Notes: generated by a model from the letters alone, not told the origin. Positions 42,711 through 51,664 are shown, counted from the stretch's first letter. The stretch is 64,000 bases of DNA from Bacillus sp. NTK071 (GCF_017303315.1 NZ_JAFKOI010000007.1:62001-126000), one strand, 5' to 3'. Program-made: numbers and translations.

Positions 42711-43346
42711 TTATAAATATTCTTCATGTGGTGCATGTGTCGGATACAACACATAATACATGGGATACGCTCTTTCATACCAGAATTGAATAATTGGACC
42801 TAGGAAAAGCACAAGTGCAATCGTTCCTATACCAACTGGCCCACCTATGAGCAATGCAAGTGTTGCCATGATAACAGCAACGATTGTCTGTCCCATTTGC
42901 AAGCTAAGATTAAAACGGGAACTTACAACGAGGAACAATTGATCAAAAGGAGCTCTCGGAAACTGTGGAAGTATATAGATTGCAACTCCAAGCCCAATTG
43001 TCACCATACCAGCAATAAGAATAAAAACTTTTGCCAGCATTGGAGCAGCCGTTAGATTAACAGACGCGAAGACAATTTCTAACCAAAAATCAAGAATGAA
43101 ACTCTCAAGCACAATCGGCAATACCGCTAACCATTCTGGCTTTTGTCTCATAAGACTGCTGTTTATGAAGATGACTAGGATTTGAAACACCCCATACCAA
43201 AAACCAACAGTTAAACCTACTAAATTTGAAATACCAATAAAAAAAGACGTCCAGAAACCTGCGCCAAGAGTAGCATGAATAATTAATGCTACACCGAAAA
43301 AGTTAATAAACATACCTAGAAGGTAAATCGTAACTCGATAGAACAT
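42711..43346 (-). CDS. YczE/YyaS/YitT-like membrane protein
   Basis: 211 aa with about five membrane spans. Motifs such as YLLGMFINFFGVALIIHATLG, GFWYGVFQILVIF and LPQFPRAPFDQLFLV match the YczE-type membrane proteins, whose biochemical role is unclear (B. subtilis YczE affects antibiotic synthesis). The ATG at 43346 follows GGGAGGAG; the frame extends to 43421 but that start lacks a site. Confidence 0.82.
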   Translation of the reverse strand: MFYRVTIYLLGMFINFFGVALIIHATLGAGFWTSFFIGISNLVGLTVGFWYGVFQILVIFINSSLMRQKPEWLAVLPIVLESFILDFWLEIVFASVNLTAAPMLAKVFILIAGMVTIGLGVAIYILPQFPRAPFDQLFLVVSSRFNLSLQMGQTIVAVIMATLALLIGGPVGIGTIALVLFLGPIIQFWYERAYPMYYVLYPTHAPHEEYL

Positions 43347-43628
43347 TACGATCTCCTCCCTTCCTATAGAATAAAGAAAATCTGGTAGAGTGAAACTCCC
43401 TCTTATGATTGGATTAACCAATCAGTACACTTGAGGCTTCCGCCTGTACTTGACGTTTTCATTACGCTTTACTGTCAGCCGAGGTCCTGTCTCATCGTTT
43501 GGAAGAGAGGATACTTTCTACGATTTTTCGAGTTCATTTTATTAGCGATTGGACAAATCGTCAATCGATTTTACTCAAAAAAAGATTCCATTTTTTTCAC
43601 ATACTCTTCATTTCCACTCACAATACAA
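43347..43628. other. Intergenic region without a supportable gene
   Basis: It contains a perfect inverted repeat TGATTGG-ATTAA-CCAATCA (43406-43424), 60 bases before the YczE-like gene and a possible operator or leader hairpin, and a second weak stem GTAC...GGC-TTCC-GCC...GTAC. Frames of 78-95 codons on the plus strand have no ribosome-binding site and no recognisable sequence. Confidence 0.4.
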
Positions 43629-43654
43629 AAATGCTGCCACAATGGACAGCATTT
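43629..43654 (-). terminator. Terminator of the RsbR-like gene
   Basis: AAATGCTG and CAGCATTT with an inner CCA/TGG pair; the minus strand continues TTTGTATTG. It abuts the stop codon. Confidence 0.75.
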
Positions 43655-43658
43655 ACGT

Positions 43659-44471
43659 TTAATTTAAAATATGCTTTGCAAGCGCCTGCTTTAGTGTACT
43701 GTGTGTTTGGATCGAAGAAAAATCAATCCCTAGATGAATCATCGTTTGTGCTACTTCAGGTCGTATCCCTGAGAGAATCCCTTTAACACCAAGAAGTTGA
43801 AGGGAATAAATAATACTAAAGATGTTGTTCGCTACCATTGTATCTACAATCGTCACTCCAGAAAGGTCAATAAACATATGAGTTAGACTTTTCTGAGTAG
43901 ATTCCCTTAAAGCCGTTTCCATTAACAAACTTGCGCGATGTGTATCGATATCTCCGACGATTGGTAAGACCGCAACACCTTCGAGAATAGGAACAACAGG
44001 AACAGAAAGTTCTAGAAAAACTTCCTGTGCATGACTAAGTGAACTTCTATAGGAGGCTACATAGGCCGTACTAAAAGCATAAACAGCCTGATCAATCAAG
44101 GGATCAATAATACGCGAAACCTCAAATACGGTTTTGATGGAATAATTGTTCTCCATTGAAGCTTCTTCAATCACATTCCATATAGCCTGTCTAAATTGTG
44201 ATGTGTTCTTCAACAATACATCTAGCTCTGATCCATAGTTAACTGCATATTCCCCTGTCTCACGTGCCCATTTTGTTATACGATCTTCGGCATCGTTCTT
44301 TCCAATAAGAATAGCATCAGCACATAGTTGTACTATTTCCTCACTTAACTTTAATGCCTTGTCATATTCAAACTCATCCGAAAGAACTGATTTTGCTATT
44401 TCGAATTTACTTTCCTCAATTTGCTTACCGATCATTAGAACTTCTTTTTCTATGACAGGGTGTGCTTTCAT
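43659..44471 (-). CDS. RsbR-type stressosome protein (STAS domain)
   Basis: 270 aa. The N-terminal ~150 residues form a helical, globin-like sensor region; the C-terminal STAS domain (~155-270) has VPILEGVAVLPIVGDIDTHR, DLSGVTIVDTMVANNIFSI and GIRPEVAQTMIHLGIDFSSI. The DTMVA segment holds the threonine phosphorylated by RsbT in RsbR paralogues. Such proteins build the stressosome that activates the general stress sigma factor. No rsbS/rsbT genes are adjacent, as for dispersed paralogues (RsbRB-D). GGAGG precedes the ATG. Confidence 0.9.
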   Translation of the reverse strand: MKAHPVIEKEVLMIGKQIEESKFEIAKSVLSDEFEYDKALKLSEEIVQLCADAILIGKNDAEDRITKWARETGEYAVNYGSELDVLLKNTSQFRQAIWNVIEEASMENNYSIKTVFEVSRIIDPLIDQAVYAFSTAYVASYRSSLSHAQEVFLELSVPVVPILEGVAVLPIVGDIDTHRASLLMETALRESTQKSLTHMFIDLSGVTIVDTMVANNIFSIIYSLQLLGVKGILSGIRPEVAQTMIHLGIDFSSIQTHSTLKQALAKHILN

Positions 44472-44672
44472 CCTCTAACCTCCGATAGTATATCGAATCT
44501 CTCATTCATTATAGAAGAAAGAAATTTATTTTACATTAAAAACTTCGTCGTCTATCTCTTTTTTATATACTTTACCCTTGTTATAAAAGCTTTTACCTAG
44601 ATTTAGATGGAAATCACTTCCTTTAAAAAAGCTTTATACCTTTCCTTTCCAAAACCTTTTTCCAGATGATGT

Positions 44673-44700
44673 TTGCATTTTTTGGAGGACGTGTTATACT
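44673..44700 (+). promoter_or_regulatory. Promoter of the cold-shock gene
   Basis: TTGCAT (44673-44678), 16-base spacer, then TATACT (44695-44700) preceded by TG at the extended -10 position. The start is near 44706. Confidence 0.75.
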
Positions 44701-44705
44701 AAGGT

Positions 44706-44829
44706 TAATTATTGTTGTTCGGTACTGATTATTAAAGAATAGGCTACTTCAGAAAGTACTTACATCTCAAATGATTATGTAGAGCAGTAATAGTAATATT
44801 TGTGCAAAATGCACTTGGAGGATACACAC
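44706..44829 (+). promoter_or_regulatory. Long 5' leader of the cold-shock gene
   Basis: About 124 bases lie between the predicted start point and the ATG with no ORF. Long leaders of this length control cold induction of csp genes by temperature-dependent folding. GGAGG (44817-44821) is the ribosome-binding site. Confidence 0.55.
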
Positions 44830-45030
44830 ATGAATAAAGGTACAGTAAAATGGTTTAACGCAGAAAAAGGTTTTGGCTTCATCGAAGTTGAAGGCGGAGA
44901 CGACGTATTCGTACATTTCTCAGCTATTCAAGGCGAAGGCTTCAAAACTCTTGAAGAAGGTCAAACAGTTACTTTTGACACTGAGCAAGGTAACCGCGGA
45001 CCACAAGCTACTAACGTAACTAAAGCGTAA
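44830..45030 (+). CDS. Cold-shock protein (CspA/CspB family)
   Basis: 66 aa, exact family length. RNA-binding motifs RNP1 (KGFGFIEV) and RNP2 (VFVHFSAI) and the starting [17 protein letters not shown] are present. It is a single-stranded nucleic acid chaperone induced by cold and involved in growth adaptation. The ATG at 44830 follows TTGGAGG by eight bases; an upstream in-frame start is not needed. It is monocistronic with its own promoter, leader and terminator. Confidence 0.96.
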   Translation: MNKGTVKWFNAEKGFGFIEVEGGDDVFVHFSAIQGEGFKTLEEGQTVTFDTEQGNRGPQATNVTKA

Positions 45031-45042
45031 ATAGCATATATT

Positions 45043-45074
45043 AAAAGGCTTTTCCCTTAGGGGAAAAGCCTTTT
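45043..45074 (+). terminator. Terminator of the cold-shock gene
   Basis: AAAAGGCTTTTCCC and GGGAAAAGCCTTTT form a long stem followed by ATTTTG. Confidence 0.9.
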
Positions 45075-45084
45075 ATTTTGCTTT

Positions 45085-45501
45085 CTATTCATTGACTGGC
45101 GACGCTTTTGTCACATATGTGCCTGCAATTAAATCATGTAGAGCACGATGATCTGCACGGGTTGCCACCATTATGATACTTATTAGAAATCCAATTCCTA
45201 TCGTTAAGACATATACAATAGTACCCACAACAATTCTAAGAACCATCGTTAGGAATCCAGGCGGCTGACCATTCATTCGTACTATTCTTATCCCTAATAC
45301 CCGCTTTCCAACCGTATAGCCATACCAGAGAATAGGCAGGAGAAAATAATACACAAACTGTATCAATCCACTCACTTCTTCTCCAGATTGCCCTTGGATA
45401 ACATAACTGTTTAAAAGGGATAATGGTACACCAAGTAGAACAGCATCGACTAAACAGGCAGCTACACGCGGCCAAAACCCAACTGTAACCGTATGATCCA
45501 T
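45085..45501 (-). CDS. RDD-family membrane protein
   Basis: About 138 aa with three membrane spans. The RDD signature appears near the N-terminus as FWPRVAACLVDAVLLGVPLS (Arg and Asp of the motif), then GKRVLGIRIVRMNG and DHRALHDLIAGTYV at the end. Function of the family is largely unknown; some members act in Na+ tolerance. The ATG at 45501 follows AGAAGGG. It lies 39 bases after a cupin gene and is probably co-transcribed with it. Confidence 0.88.
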   Translation of the reverse strand: MDHTVTVGFWPRVAACLVDAVLLGVPLSLLNSYVIQGQSGEEVSGLIQFVYYFLLPILWYGYTVGKRVLGIRIVRMNGQPPGFLTMVLRIVVGTIVYVLTIGIGFLISIIMVATRADHRALHDLIAGTYVTKASPVNE

Positions 45502-45540
45502 TCTAATGAGTCCCTTCTGAAAATCAGTTCTAACCAAAAC

Positions 45541-45906
45541 TTATGATGTTGCTTCCTCTTTTATACTCATAAATTTAGCTGGATCCAATTCACCCTCAAT
45601 TGCGATTGCAGTCAGTCCTTCCTCAGTTGTCGTTTCATGCCACTCATCTTTATCCCAAAATACAGCATCCCCCGCTTTTACTTTCACGAGCTCATCTTCT
45701 TCCCCTCTCACCCATCCTTCTCCGCTCAGAATTAAGAATAGCTGAGGTGTGACAGCCTGGTGATAGCCAATGATATTCTCTTTATCTAAATACATCGCTC
45801 CGATATGTACACTTGAATCCGTCTGCGTAATACGTGACATGACAAATTGAGAGCCAAATTTAGTTATTTCTTTACCTGATGTTCGATTAAAGCTGTAAAT
45901 TTCCAT
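45541..45906 (-). CDS. Cupin-domain protein
   Basis: 121 aa, a single cupin barrel. The first cupin motif is degenerate (GYHQAVTPQLFLILSGEGWV), the second reads VKAGDAVFWDKDEWHETTTE with the conserved Gly-Asp and His. One metal-binding His of motif 1 is present (YHQ), so a mononuclear metal site is possible. Role unknown; it could bind a small ligand. It precedes the RDD gene. Confidence 0.8.
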   Translation of the reverse strand: MEIYSFNRTSGKEITKFGSQFVMSRITQTDSSVHIGAMYLDKENIIGYHQAVTPQLFLILSGEGWVRGEEDELVKVKAGDAVFWDKDEWHETTTEEGLTAIAIEGELDPAKFMSIKEEATS

Positions 45907-45977
45907 TTAGAAACCCTCCTATGATCGCATATAAACACTAGTTCAATTAAAATCGATTACCAAAGATTCTATTTAAA

Positions 45978-46143
45978 GGCTCTTTTCGTAGACATTGTTG
46001 CTATAAAAGTAGGGATGATTTCCGCTCTAGGATGCTCGCTTTCCGCGGAGCGGGCGGTGAGCATCCTTCTGCTCCAATCAGCTTCAAGTGTGGTTCTTTA
46101 TAGAAAATTTCTTTCAAAAGCAACAATCTTTTAGAAAAGAGCC
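45978..46143 (-). repeat. Dispersed repeat, copy 4 (most complete, inverted orientation)
   Basis: 166 bases bounded by a 10-bp inverted repeat, GGCTCTTTTC at 45978 and GAAAAGAGCC at 46134. Inside are GACATTGTTGC and ACAATC near the ends and a GC-rich centre with GGATGCTC and GAGCATCC arms. It is in the opposite orientation to copies 1 to 3. No ORF. The nested palindromes resemble a MITE or large REP element. Confidence 0.85.
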
Positions 46144-46171
46144 TTTATAAAAAATTGGTGCTTCTCAAAGA

Positions 46172-46411
46172 TTATTCTATAGCGAAAAACTTGGTGCTTG
46201 TGAATAGAGGAAGTTTGTTTTCTCCATTAATTGTTTCACTGCCGAAGTGATATACGATATGAAAATGACGAGCGAGTTTTTGATTGAAAAAGGCAGCTTC
46301 ATTAGTATCGTTCCACTTCTCTGAATTTCCAAAACCTGCAAACCATTCAATACCTTGATCAACGAGAGCACTTCTTAGGTTTCTTGCTTCCACAATGGAT
46401 TTTTGCTTCAA
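46172..46411 (-). CDS. Unrecognised short ORF, possibly a gene remnant
   Basis: A frame of 79 codons starting at a TTG (46411) with only a weak AAGAAAG upstream. The product has protein-like composition (GIEWFAGFGNSEKWNDTNEA, FHIVYHFGSETINGENKLP) and no membrane span. I do not recognise it. Upstream, at ~46520, an AGGAGG with a TTG opens a frame that stops after 11 codons, so this may be the 3' part of a decayed gene. It lies next to the dispersed repeat. Confidence 0.35.
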   Translation of the reverse strand: MKQKSIVEARNLRSALVDQGIEWFAGFGNSEKWNDTNEAAFFNQKLARHFHIVYHFGSETINGENKLPLFTSTKFFAIE

Positions 46412-46580
46412 GATGACTGTCTTTCTTAAGCAATCCTCTACACAAGCGAAATTTGTCTTTGGGTTCTACTATCTACAATCTCATTCTTTCTACCTAGTAA
46501 CTCTATTCTCACTCTTTGTATCCAATTCCTCCTATTAATAGTAAGTACCAACCTCTAAAAGACTTACAGTATATAGAATC

Positions 46581-46606
46581 AAAAAAACAGCCTCTTTCTG
46601 AGGCTG
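46581..46606 (-). terminator. Terminator of the MBL hydrolase gene
   Basis: CAGCCTC and GAGGCTG pair around AGAAA, followed on the minus strand by seven T. Confidence 0.88.
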
Positions 46607-46612
46607 CTTGAT

Positions 46613-47437
46613 TTATGTATGGAACAATTGTCCTTCTAGTGCTTGAATGTATCGATCTGCGGAATTCTGTACCGCACGATCTGCTCCATTCTCAACGATT
46701 TTATGAAAAGCATTATATATCCTATTAAATGTGAGCGGCTTTAACTTGTCTGCCATCTCTTTAACTTTGAAAGCAGGTAGAGGAATTAAATTAGGATAGC
46801 TGTACATAAAACTCACCCAATCTTGATCGGCAACAACCTGTATAATATCGCCTGTAAGAAGCAGTCCTTTTCCTTCGCTTCCCATTTCATTATGAAGGAC
46901 TGCACCACCTAGGAAATGACCCCCAAGACGATAGATTGTTAATCCAGATGCAAGCTGTAGCTGCTCACCGCTCCAAAAACGTATATGCTCACTTTCTCTC
47001 ATTACCCACTGTCGATCGTCTTCATGTATATAGATGGGGACATTGAAAGCATCAGCCCACTCAACTTGTGTTGAATAATAGTGCGGATGGGAAAGAGCAA
47101 TAGCATCTATTCCACCAAGTCCAATGATCTGGTTTATTGTTTTTGAATCAAGGTATGAAATACAATCCCATAGAAGGTTAAAGTCACCTTGCTGAACAAT
47201 GTAAGCTGTCTGACCAATCGCAAATGACGGAGCAGTCGTTATACTATATAGTCCTTTTTCTTCTTCTATCAATTGATTCTGAAATTCCTCCCCTTCTTGC
47301 ATCTTCTCAAGGGTTGTCCATTCTTGCCCCTCTGGATTCACATATTGACGCTCTTCGCTACAGATTGGACATGATTCTGGATCATTCTTCATTAAAGAAT
47401 ATTGCGTGCCACAGGTAATGCAGATCGATCGTTTCAT
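46613..47437 (-). CDS. Metallo-beta-lactamase-fold hydrolase with N-terminal zinc ribbon
   Basis: 274 aa. The N-terminus has a rubredoxin-like Cys4 motif (CITCGTQYS and CPICSEE). An MBL-fold domain follows, with SHPHYYSTQVEWADAF in place of the usual HxHxDH, a RLGGHFLGGAVL segment and LLTGDIIQV. One or more metal ligands therefore differ from classical MBL enzymes. AAAAGGAG precedes the ATG at 47437. Function unknown; thioester or phosphodiester hydrolysis is possible. Confidence 0.82.
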   Translation of the reverse strand: MKRSICITCGTQYSLMKNDPESCPICSEERQYVNPEGQEWTTLEKMQEGEEFQNQLIEEEKGLYSITTAPSFAIGQTAYIVQQGDFNLLWDCISYLDSKTINQIIGLGGIDAIALSHPHYYSTQVEWADAFNVPIYIHEDDRQWVMRESEHIRFWSGEQLQLASGLTIYRLGGHFLGGAVLHNEMGSEGKGLLLTGDIIQVVADQDWVSFMYSYPNLIPLPAFKVKEMADKLKPLTFNRIYNAFHKIVENGADRAVQNSADRYIQALEGQLFHT

Positions 47438-47572
47438 GCGTATCATCTCCTTTTCATTTATTATCACTCTGGAATAAATGCCACATGGAAATTATACCCT
47501 TAATTCTCTTAATATGCCTCAAGCGATTGCCTTATTTTGGTCTACAACTTTCGTAGGACTTTTCCAACCATC

Positions 47573-47608
47573 AAAAAAGCACCCTACCATTATGGTAGAG
47601 TGCTTTTT
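47573..47608 (-). terminator. Terminator of ltaS
   Basis: GCACTCTACCA and TGGTAGGGTGC pair with one wobble and are followed on the minus strand by six T. It lies directly after the stop codon. Confidence 0.9.
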
Positions 47609-47610
47609 CA

Positions 47611-49569
47611 TCACTTTTGTTCTTTTTGTTGTTCAGGTACTTCTTGCTCTGGGTCAATTTGATTGACATTATAGTTGTAGTCATCTCGATTAACAGGTGT
47701 AAAACCTTCTGGTTCATAGAAACGAAGCAGATCACCGTAGACAATCTTATCAGAAAGATCTAGTGATTCCTTTACGAAATTTCCTGGTTTTTCACATGCT
47801 TCTGAATCAACTTTTTCTCCAGTCGGGTTGGCATAACACTTTTCGTTAACTGATGTTACTTCAGGTGTAACGAAATCTCCATTACGGAATGGAACAATCT
47901 CACGATGATCTTCAGAAAGAAGATCTGAACCAAATGAGATGAATTCATCTGTTTCAACACCTAGAAGGTGAAGAACTGTATCTCGAATATCCATCTGTCC
48001 ACCAAATTTATGGACTTGCTTTCCTTCAACACCAGGCGCAGTAATGAACACTGGTACTCGCTGCATTTGTGCGTTTTCGTAAGGGTTCATTTCTTTCCCC
48101 ATCACTTTTTCCATCGCTTTGTTGTGATTGTTTGAGATACCGTAATGATCACCATACATGACGATCACAGTGTCTTCGTACAGTCCAGATTCCTTAAGAT
48201 CATTAAAGAATTGTTCAATTGATTCATCCATATACTTCGCAGTTTGGAAGTAACCATTTACCACTGAATCTTCTGTTTCAGGAGTAGGGAAGTCGACATC
48301 CCCCTCATCCATCGTAAACGGGAAGTGGTTCGATAATGTTAGCATCTTAGCATGAAACGGTTCTTCAAGACTTTCAAGATATGGCATGGATTCCTCAAAG
48401 AATGGTTTATCTTTTAGACCATAATTATGAACATTTTCCTCATTCATATCATAATAGCTTGAATCAAAGAATTTCTGAATACCAAATGATTTATACATCT
48501 CATCACGGTTCCAGAATGTTTTACCATTACCGTGGAAAGATGATGTCGTATATCCTTTTTGTTCAAGTATTGCAGGTTGAGCTTGATACGTATTACGCGC
48601 TTTTTCCATTGCGACTGAGCCACTTGGTAGCGGGTAAAGAGAGTTCGCCATCATAAATTCGGCATCAGACGTTTTCCCCTGTCCAACTTGACCGAATATG
48701 TTATCAAAATAGAACGTATTTTGATCTTCCACAAGACTATTTAAGAATGGCGTTACTTCCTGACCATTTACTTCTTTTCCAATAACGAAAGTTTGGAAAG
48801 ATTCAAGTGAAATATAAATCACATTTTTCCCTTCCGCTTTACCGAAATACTCCGGATTTGGTTCAGTGCGATTTGCCTCTACGAAGTTTCTTACATCTGT
48901 AAGATCATCGCTGCTTGCAAAAGCACTCTGTGAATTCGATTTAATTGTCGTAATCGCATCGAAAATCTGATAGTTAAATTGTCCAAGATATTTCACAAGG
49001 TACGTACGGTCAAATGCACGTGTAAGAAGTTCCGGACGATCGGCCTCAGCAAGACCAAGATTCACTGTAAAAAAGACAGCTGCTGAAGCAAATACTAACG
49101 CGATCTTCTTCCTTTTAACTGATGCCTGTGGTTTAACTACCTTAAACAGAATCAATCCAAGTATAAGTAGTGTATCAACAAAGTAGAAAACATCTGAGAA
49201 CTGCATTAAAGCAAATGCACTGTCTTTTAATTCTCCAGCATCATTTGTATGCATAACTGTTGGTAACGTAATAAAATCATTAAAGAAACGATAGTAAACG
49301 ATATTTGCATAAAGAACAAATGATAGCAAAAAATCAATAATTAGAATTGCCCATGCTCGTTTACGTCCTTTAAAGAATAAAGCAAAACCAAAGAATAACA
49401 GTAACGAACTGATTGGATTTAGGATAAGTAGAAACGATTGAATGCCGTTCTTAATACCCAATTCAAATTCAGTTTGATAGACTGCGTAGGTTTTTAACCA
49501 GAATAATAGAATGACGCCAAAGAACAATGTCCACGGCTTATTCAACTGACCTTTTAATTGTTCACGCAT
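47611..49569 (-). CDS. ltaS: Lipoteichoic acid synthase
   Basis: 652 aa. Five membrane spans lie within residues ~15-175, followed by the extracellular sulfatase-type domain. The catalytic threonine is Thr300 (GQGKTSDAEF); metal-binding motifs are ISLESFQTF, WNRDEM and VIVMYGDHYG. A signal-peptidase site (SAFA-SS, near 218) should release the enzyme domain, as in LtaS. It polymerises glycerol phosphate from phosphatidylglycerol onto glycolipid. The ATG at 49569 is preferred; the one at 49578 is only three bases from AAGGAGG. Confidence 0.93.
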   Translation of the reverse strand: MREQLKGQLNKPWTLFFGVILLFWLKTYAVYQTEFELGIKNGIQSFLLILNPISSLLLFFGFALFFKGRKRAWAILIIDFLLSFVLYANIVYYRFFNDFITLPTVMHTNDAGELKDSAFALMQFSDVFYFVDTLLILGLILFKVVKPQASVKRKKIALVFASAAVFFTVNLGLAEADRPELLTRAFDRTYLVKYLGQFNYQIFDAITTIKSNSQSAFASSDDLTDVRNFVEANRTEPNPEYFGKAEGKNVIYISLESFQTFVIGKEVNGQEVTPFLNSLVEDQNTFYFDNIFGQVGQGKTSDAEFMMANSLYPLPSGSVAMEKARNTYQAQPAILEQKGYTTSSFHGNGKTFWNRDEMYKSFGIQKFFDSSYYDMNEENVHNYGLKDKPFFEESMPYLESLEEPFHAKMLTLSNHFPFTMDEGDVDFPTPETEDSVVNGYFQTAKYMDESIEQFFNDLKESGLYEDTVIVMYGDHYGISNNHNKAMEKVMGKEMNPYENAQMQRVPVFITAPGVEGKQVHKFGGQMDIRDTVLHLLGVETDEFISFGSDLLSEDHREIVPFRNGDFVTPEVTSVNEKCYANPTGEKVDSEACEKPGNFVKESLDLSDKIVYGDLLRFYEPEGFTPVNRDDYNYNVNQIDPEQEVPEQQKEQK

Positions 49570-49664
49570 GACTGTCATAAACCTCCTTACGGGAATTTCC
49601 CGCTTTATATATGTTCTATTAATTGAATGTAAATTTATTGTTTTTTATACGCTAATACTCGAGT

Positions 49665-49693
49665 ATAATACGCCCAAATTAATTTAATGTCAA
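49665..49693 (-). promoter_or_regulatory. ltaS promoter
   Basis: TTGACA (49688-49693) and TATTAT (49665-49670) with a 17-base spacer: a near-consensus sigma-A promoter on the minus strand. The stretch 49694-49964 upstream holds no further gene; two weak CAAC...CGTC patterns could be ECF-type promoters but have an 18-base spacing and are not convincing. Confidence 0.8.
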
Positions 49694-49964
49694 ATTTCAC
49701 TTGAGGGACGTAATTGACGGTAACTAGAGTTGGAAACGTTATTTTAACGTCAATTAAGGTAATTTCAATGATTGTAACGCTACAGTAAAATATAGGACAT
49801 ACAACCTCACAAAACGTTGTCATTATATGAAGGCATTCGGCAAACACAACCAATTATCCAAGAAATTTGTTAATGTTATCCTTTCTTTTAACAAGCATAT
49901 TACGTTTACGTTCCAATATATAGAGTAGGAAAGTAGGATATTCGTTACAAGGTCGTGACAAACC

Positions 49965-49990
49965 AAAAAAGCGCCTCAATAGAGACGCTT
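49965..49990 (-). terminator. Terminator of the MFS efflux gene
   Basis: GCGTCTC and GAGGCGC pair around TATT, followed on the minus strand by TTTTTT. Confidence 0.85.
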
Positions 49991-49995
49991 TTCCC

Positions 49996-51483
49996 TCATT
50001 CATTTACGGCTGATTGCGCTTCGTTCTGATCATTCCTGTCTTCAGGAACAGCTTTACGTATAAACAGAGAGACAAACAACCCAACTATGGCGAAACCAAA
50101 AGCAACAAGATAGACAAGATCGACCCCAGAAACGAGAGACTGACTGATTGTTTCTGCGTTTCTAGGGTCACTAGCTTGATCTAAATAAGCTTGTTGTCGA
50201 TTTGTCATGATACTGATGAAAACCGAGACGCCTATTGCACCAGAAACGGGCTGCAGCGTGTTCATAATGGCCGTACCATGTGGATACAAGTGCTTCGGCA
50301 GACCATTTAACCCATTCGTCTGGGCAGGCATCATGATTGCTGATATCGACAGCATTAATAGAACGTAACTGACGATGATGAGCCAAATCGGTGTAGTTAA
50401 TCCAATTGTACTGAACGTGAACATTACTCCCGCAAGTACAACTGATGCGGGAATAATTAATTTACGAGGACCGAATTTATCGAACAACTTCCCCATCACT
50501 GGTGACATTAGCCCGTTCAATAGACTTCCAGGCAGTAGAATTAACCCAGCTGTTGCGGCAGTTAAACCAAGTGGTCCCTGCATATACATAGGCAAAATAA
50601 TCTCAGATGAGAACATCGCCATGATGATAATAATAAATAAGACAGCAGCCACCGTGAACATCGGGTATTGGAAAACTCGAACATCAAGTAATGGTTCTTT
50701 TAATTTCAACTGTCTAAGCACGAAAAAGATAAGTGCAACTACCCCAATGACCAGTGGTAAAAATACTTTTGGAGTGAGATAGCCGACATCGCCCTCGCCT
50801 GCAAAGCTAAATCCAAGTACAACTCCTCCAAAACCGAGTGTAGAAAGTACAATGGAAGGAATATCTACTTTTGGTTTCGTAACCTCCCCCACATTTTTAA
50901 GAAACTTGTAGCCGAATCCAATTGAGAACAGCGCAAATGGAATTACTGTAATAAAGAGGTACCTCCATCCTAGATGTTCCACAATTAAGCCAGAAAGGGT
51001 TGGGCCAATAGCAGGCGCAAACATTATGACAAGTCCTATCGTCCCCATTACTGTTCCACGTCGTTCTGGTGGGAATACAAGTAGAAATGTGTTAAATATA
51101 ATCGGAATCAGCAAACCTGTTCCAACCGCTTGAAGCAGTCTACCACCTAATAGAATACTGAAAGTCGGGGCGATAGCACAAATAACCGTTCCAAACGTAA
51201 AGATCGTCATCGTACCTAGAAACATTTGTCGAGTCGTATAAGATTGAAGCAATAGGGCTGAGATCGGCGTTAAGATTCCCATCACTAACATGAATCCAGT
51301 TGCCATCCACTGCACAGTAGCAGGGGTAACACTGAATCTCTCCATTAACGTCGTTAACGCTATATTCAATAACGTCTCATTAAGTATGGCAAAGAAAGCT
51401 CCTATAATGAGAGAAATCATTACGGGCTTTACATTAAACTCCGGATCCTCTGCCAGAAATTCGTATGTCTTTTTATTTTCCAC
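49996..51483 (-). CDS. MFS drug efflux transporter (DHA2, 14 TM)
   Basis: 495 aa with fourteen hydrophobic segments. Typical DHA2 features include NIALTTLMERFSVTPATVQW, GGRLLQAVGTGLLIPIIFNT, GLVIMFAPAIGPTLSGLIVE (motif C) and GWRYLFITVIPFAL. Related proteins (LmrB, MdtP-like, EmrB) export drugs or toxic organics by proton antiport. The GTG start follows AAAGGGGGG. Monocistronic; no adjacent regulator other than the divergent PadR gene, which more probably serves chrA. Confidence 0.9.
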   Translation of the reverse strand: MENKKTYEFLAEDPEFNVKPVMISLIIGAFFAILNETLLNIALTTLMERFSVTPATVQWMATGFMLVMGILTPISALLLQSYTTRQMFLGTMTIFTFGTVICAIAPTFSILLGGRLLQAVGTGLLIPIIFNTFLLVFPPERRGTVMGTIGLVIMFAPAIGPTLSGLIVEHLGWRYLFITVIPFALFSIGFGYKFLKNVGEVTKPKVDIPSIVLSTLGFGGVVLGFSFAGEGDVGYLTPKVFLPLVIGVVALIFFVLRQLKLKEPLLDVRVFQYPMFTVAAVLFIIIIMAMFSSEIILPMYMQGPLGLTAATAGLILLPGSLLNGLMSPVMGKLFDKFGPRKLIIPASVVLAGVMFTFSTIGLTTPIWLIIVSYVLLMLSISAIMMPAQTNGLNGLPKHLYPHGTAIMNTLQPVSGAIGVSVFISIMTNRQQAYLDQASDPRNAETISQSLVSGVDLVYLVAFGFAIVGLFVSLFIRKAVPEDRNDQNEAQSAVNE

Positions 51484-51664
51484 CTTTAAGCGCCCCCCTT
51501 TTTCATATCATAGATTAAATCCTTAGAAGTGATGGGCATATTATGATTTACCATTATTAATGCTCAATACATCAGAAAATATCTTACTATATATCATGTC
51601 CTATTGAAAGAATATACCTCTATGCGCTATGTATTTAAATGATTGGTTAATTTCCTATCAATCC

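Noticed and set aside
43431-43786. Plus-strand frames of 78 and 95 codons
   Set aside because: No ribosome-binding site, no recognisable motif, and they run antisense into the RsbR-like gene.
49700-49760. ECF-type promoter (CAAC...CGTC) for ltaS
   Set aside because: The spacing is 18 bases rather than 16, and a near-consensus sigma-A promoter lies closer to the gene.
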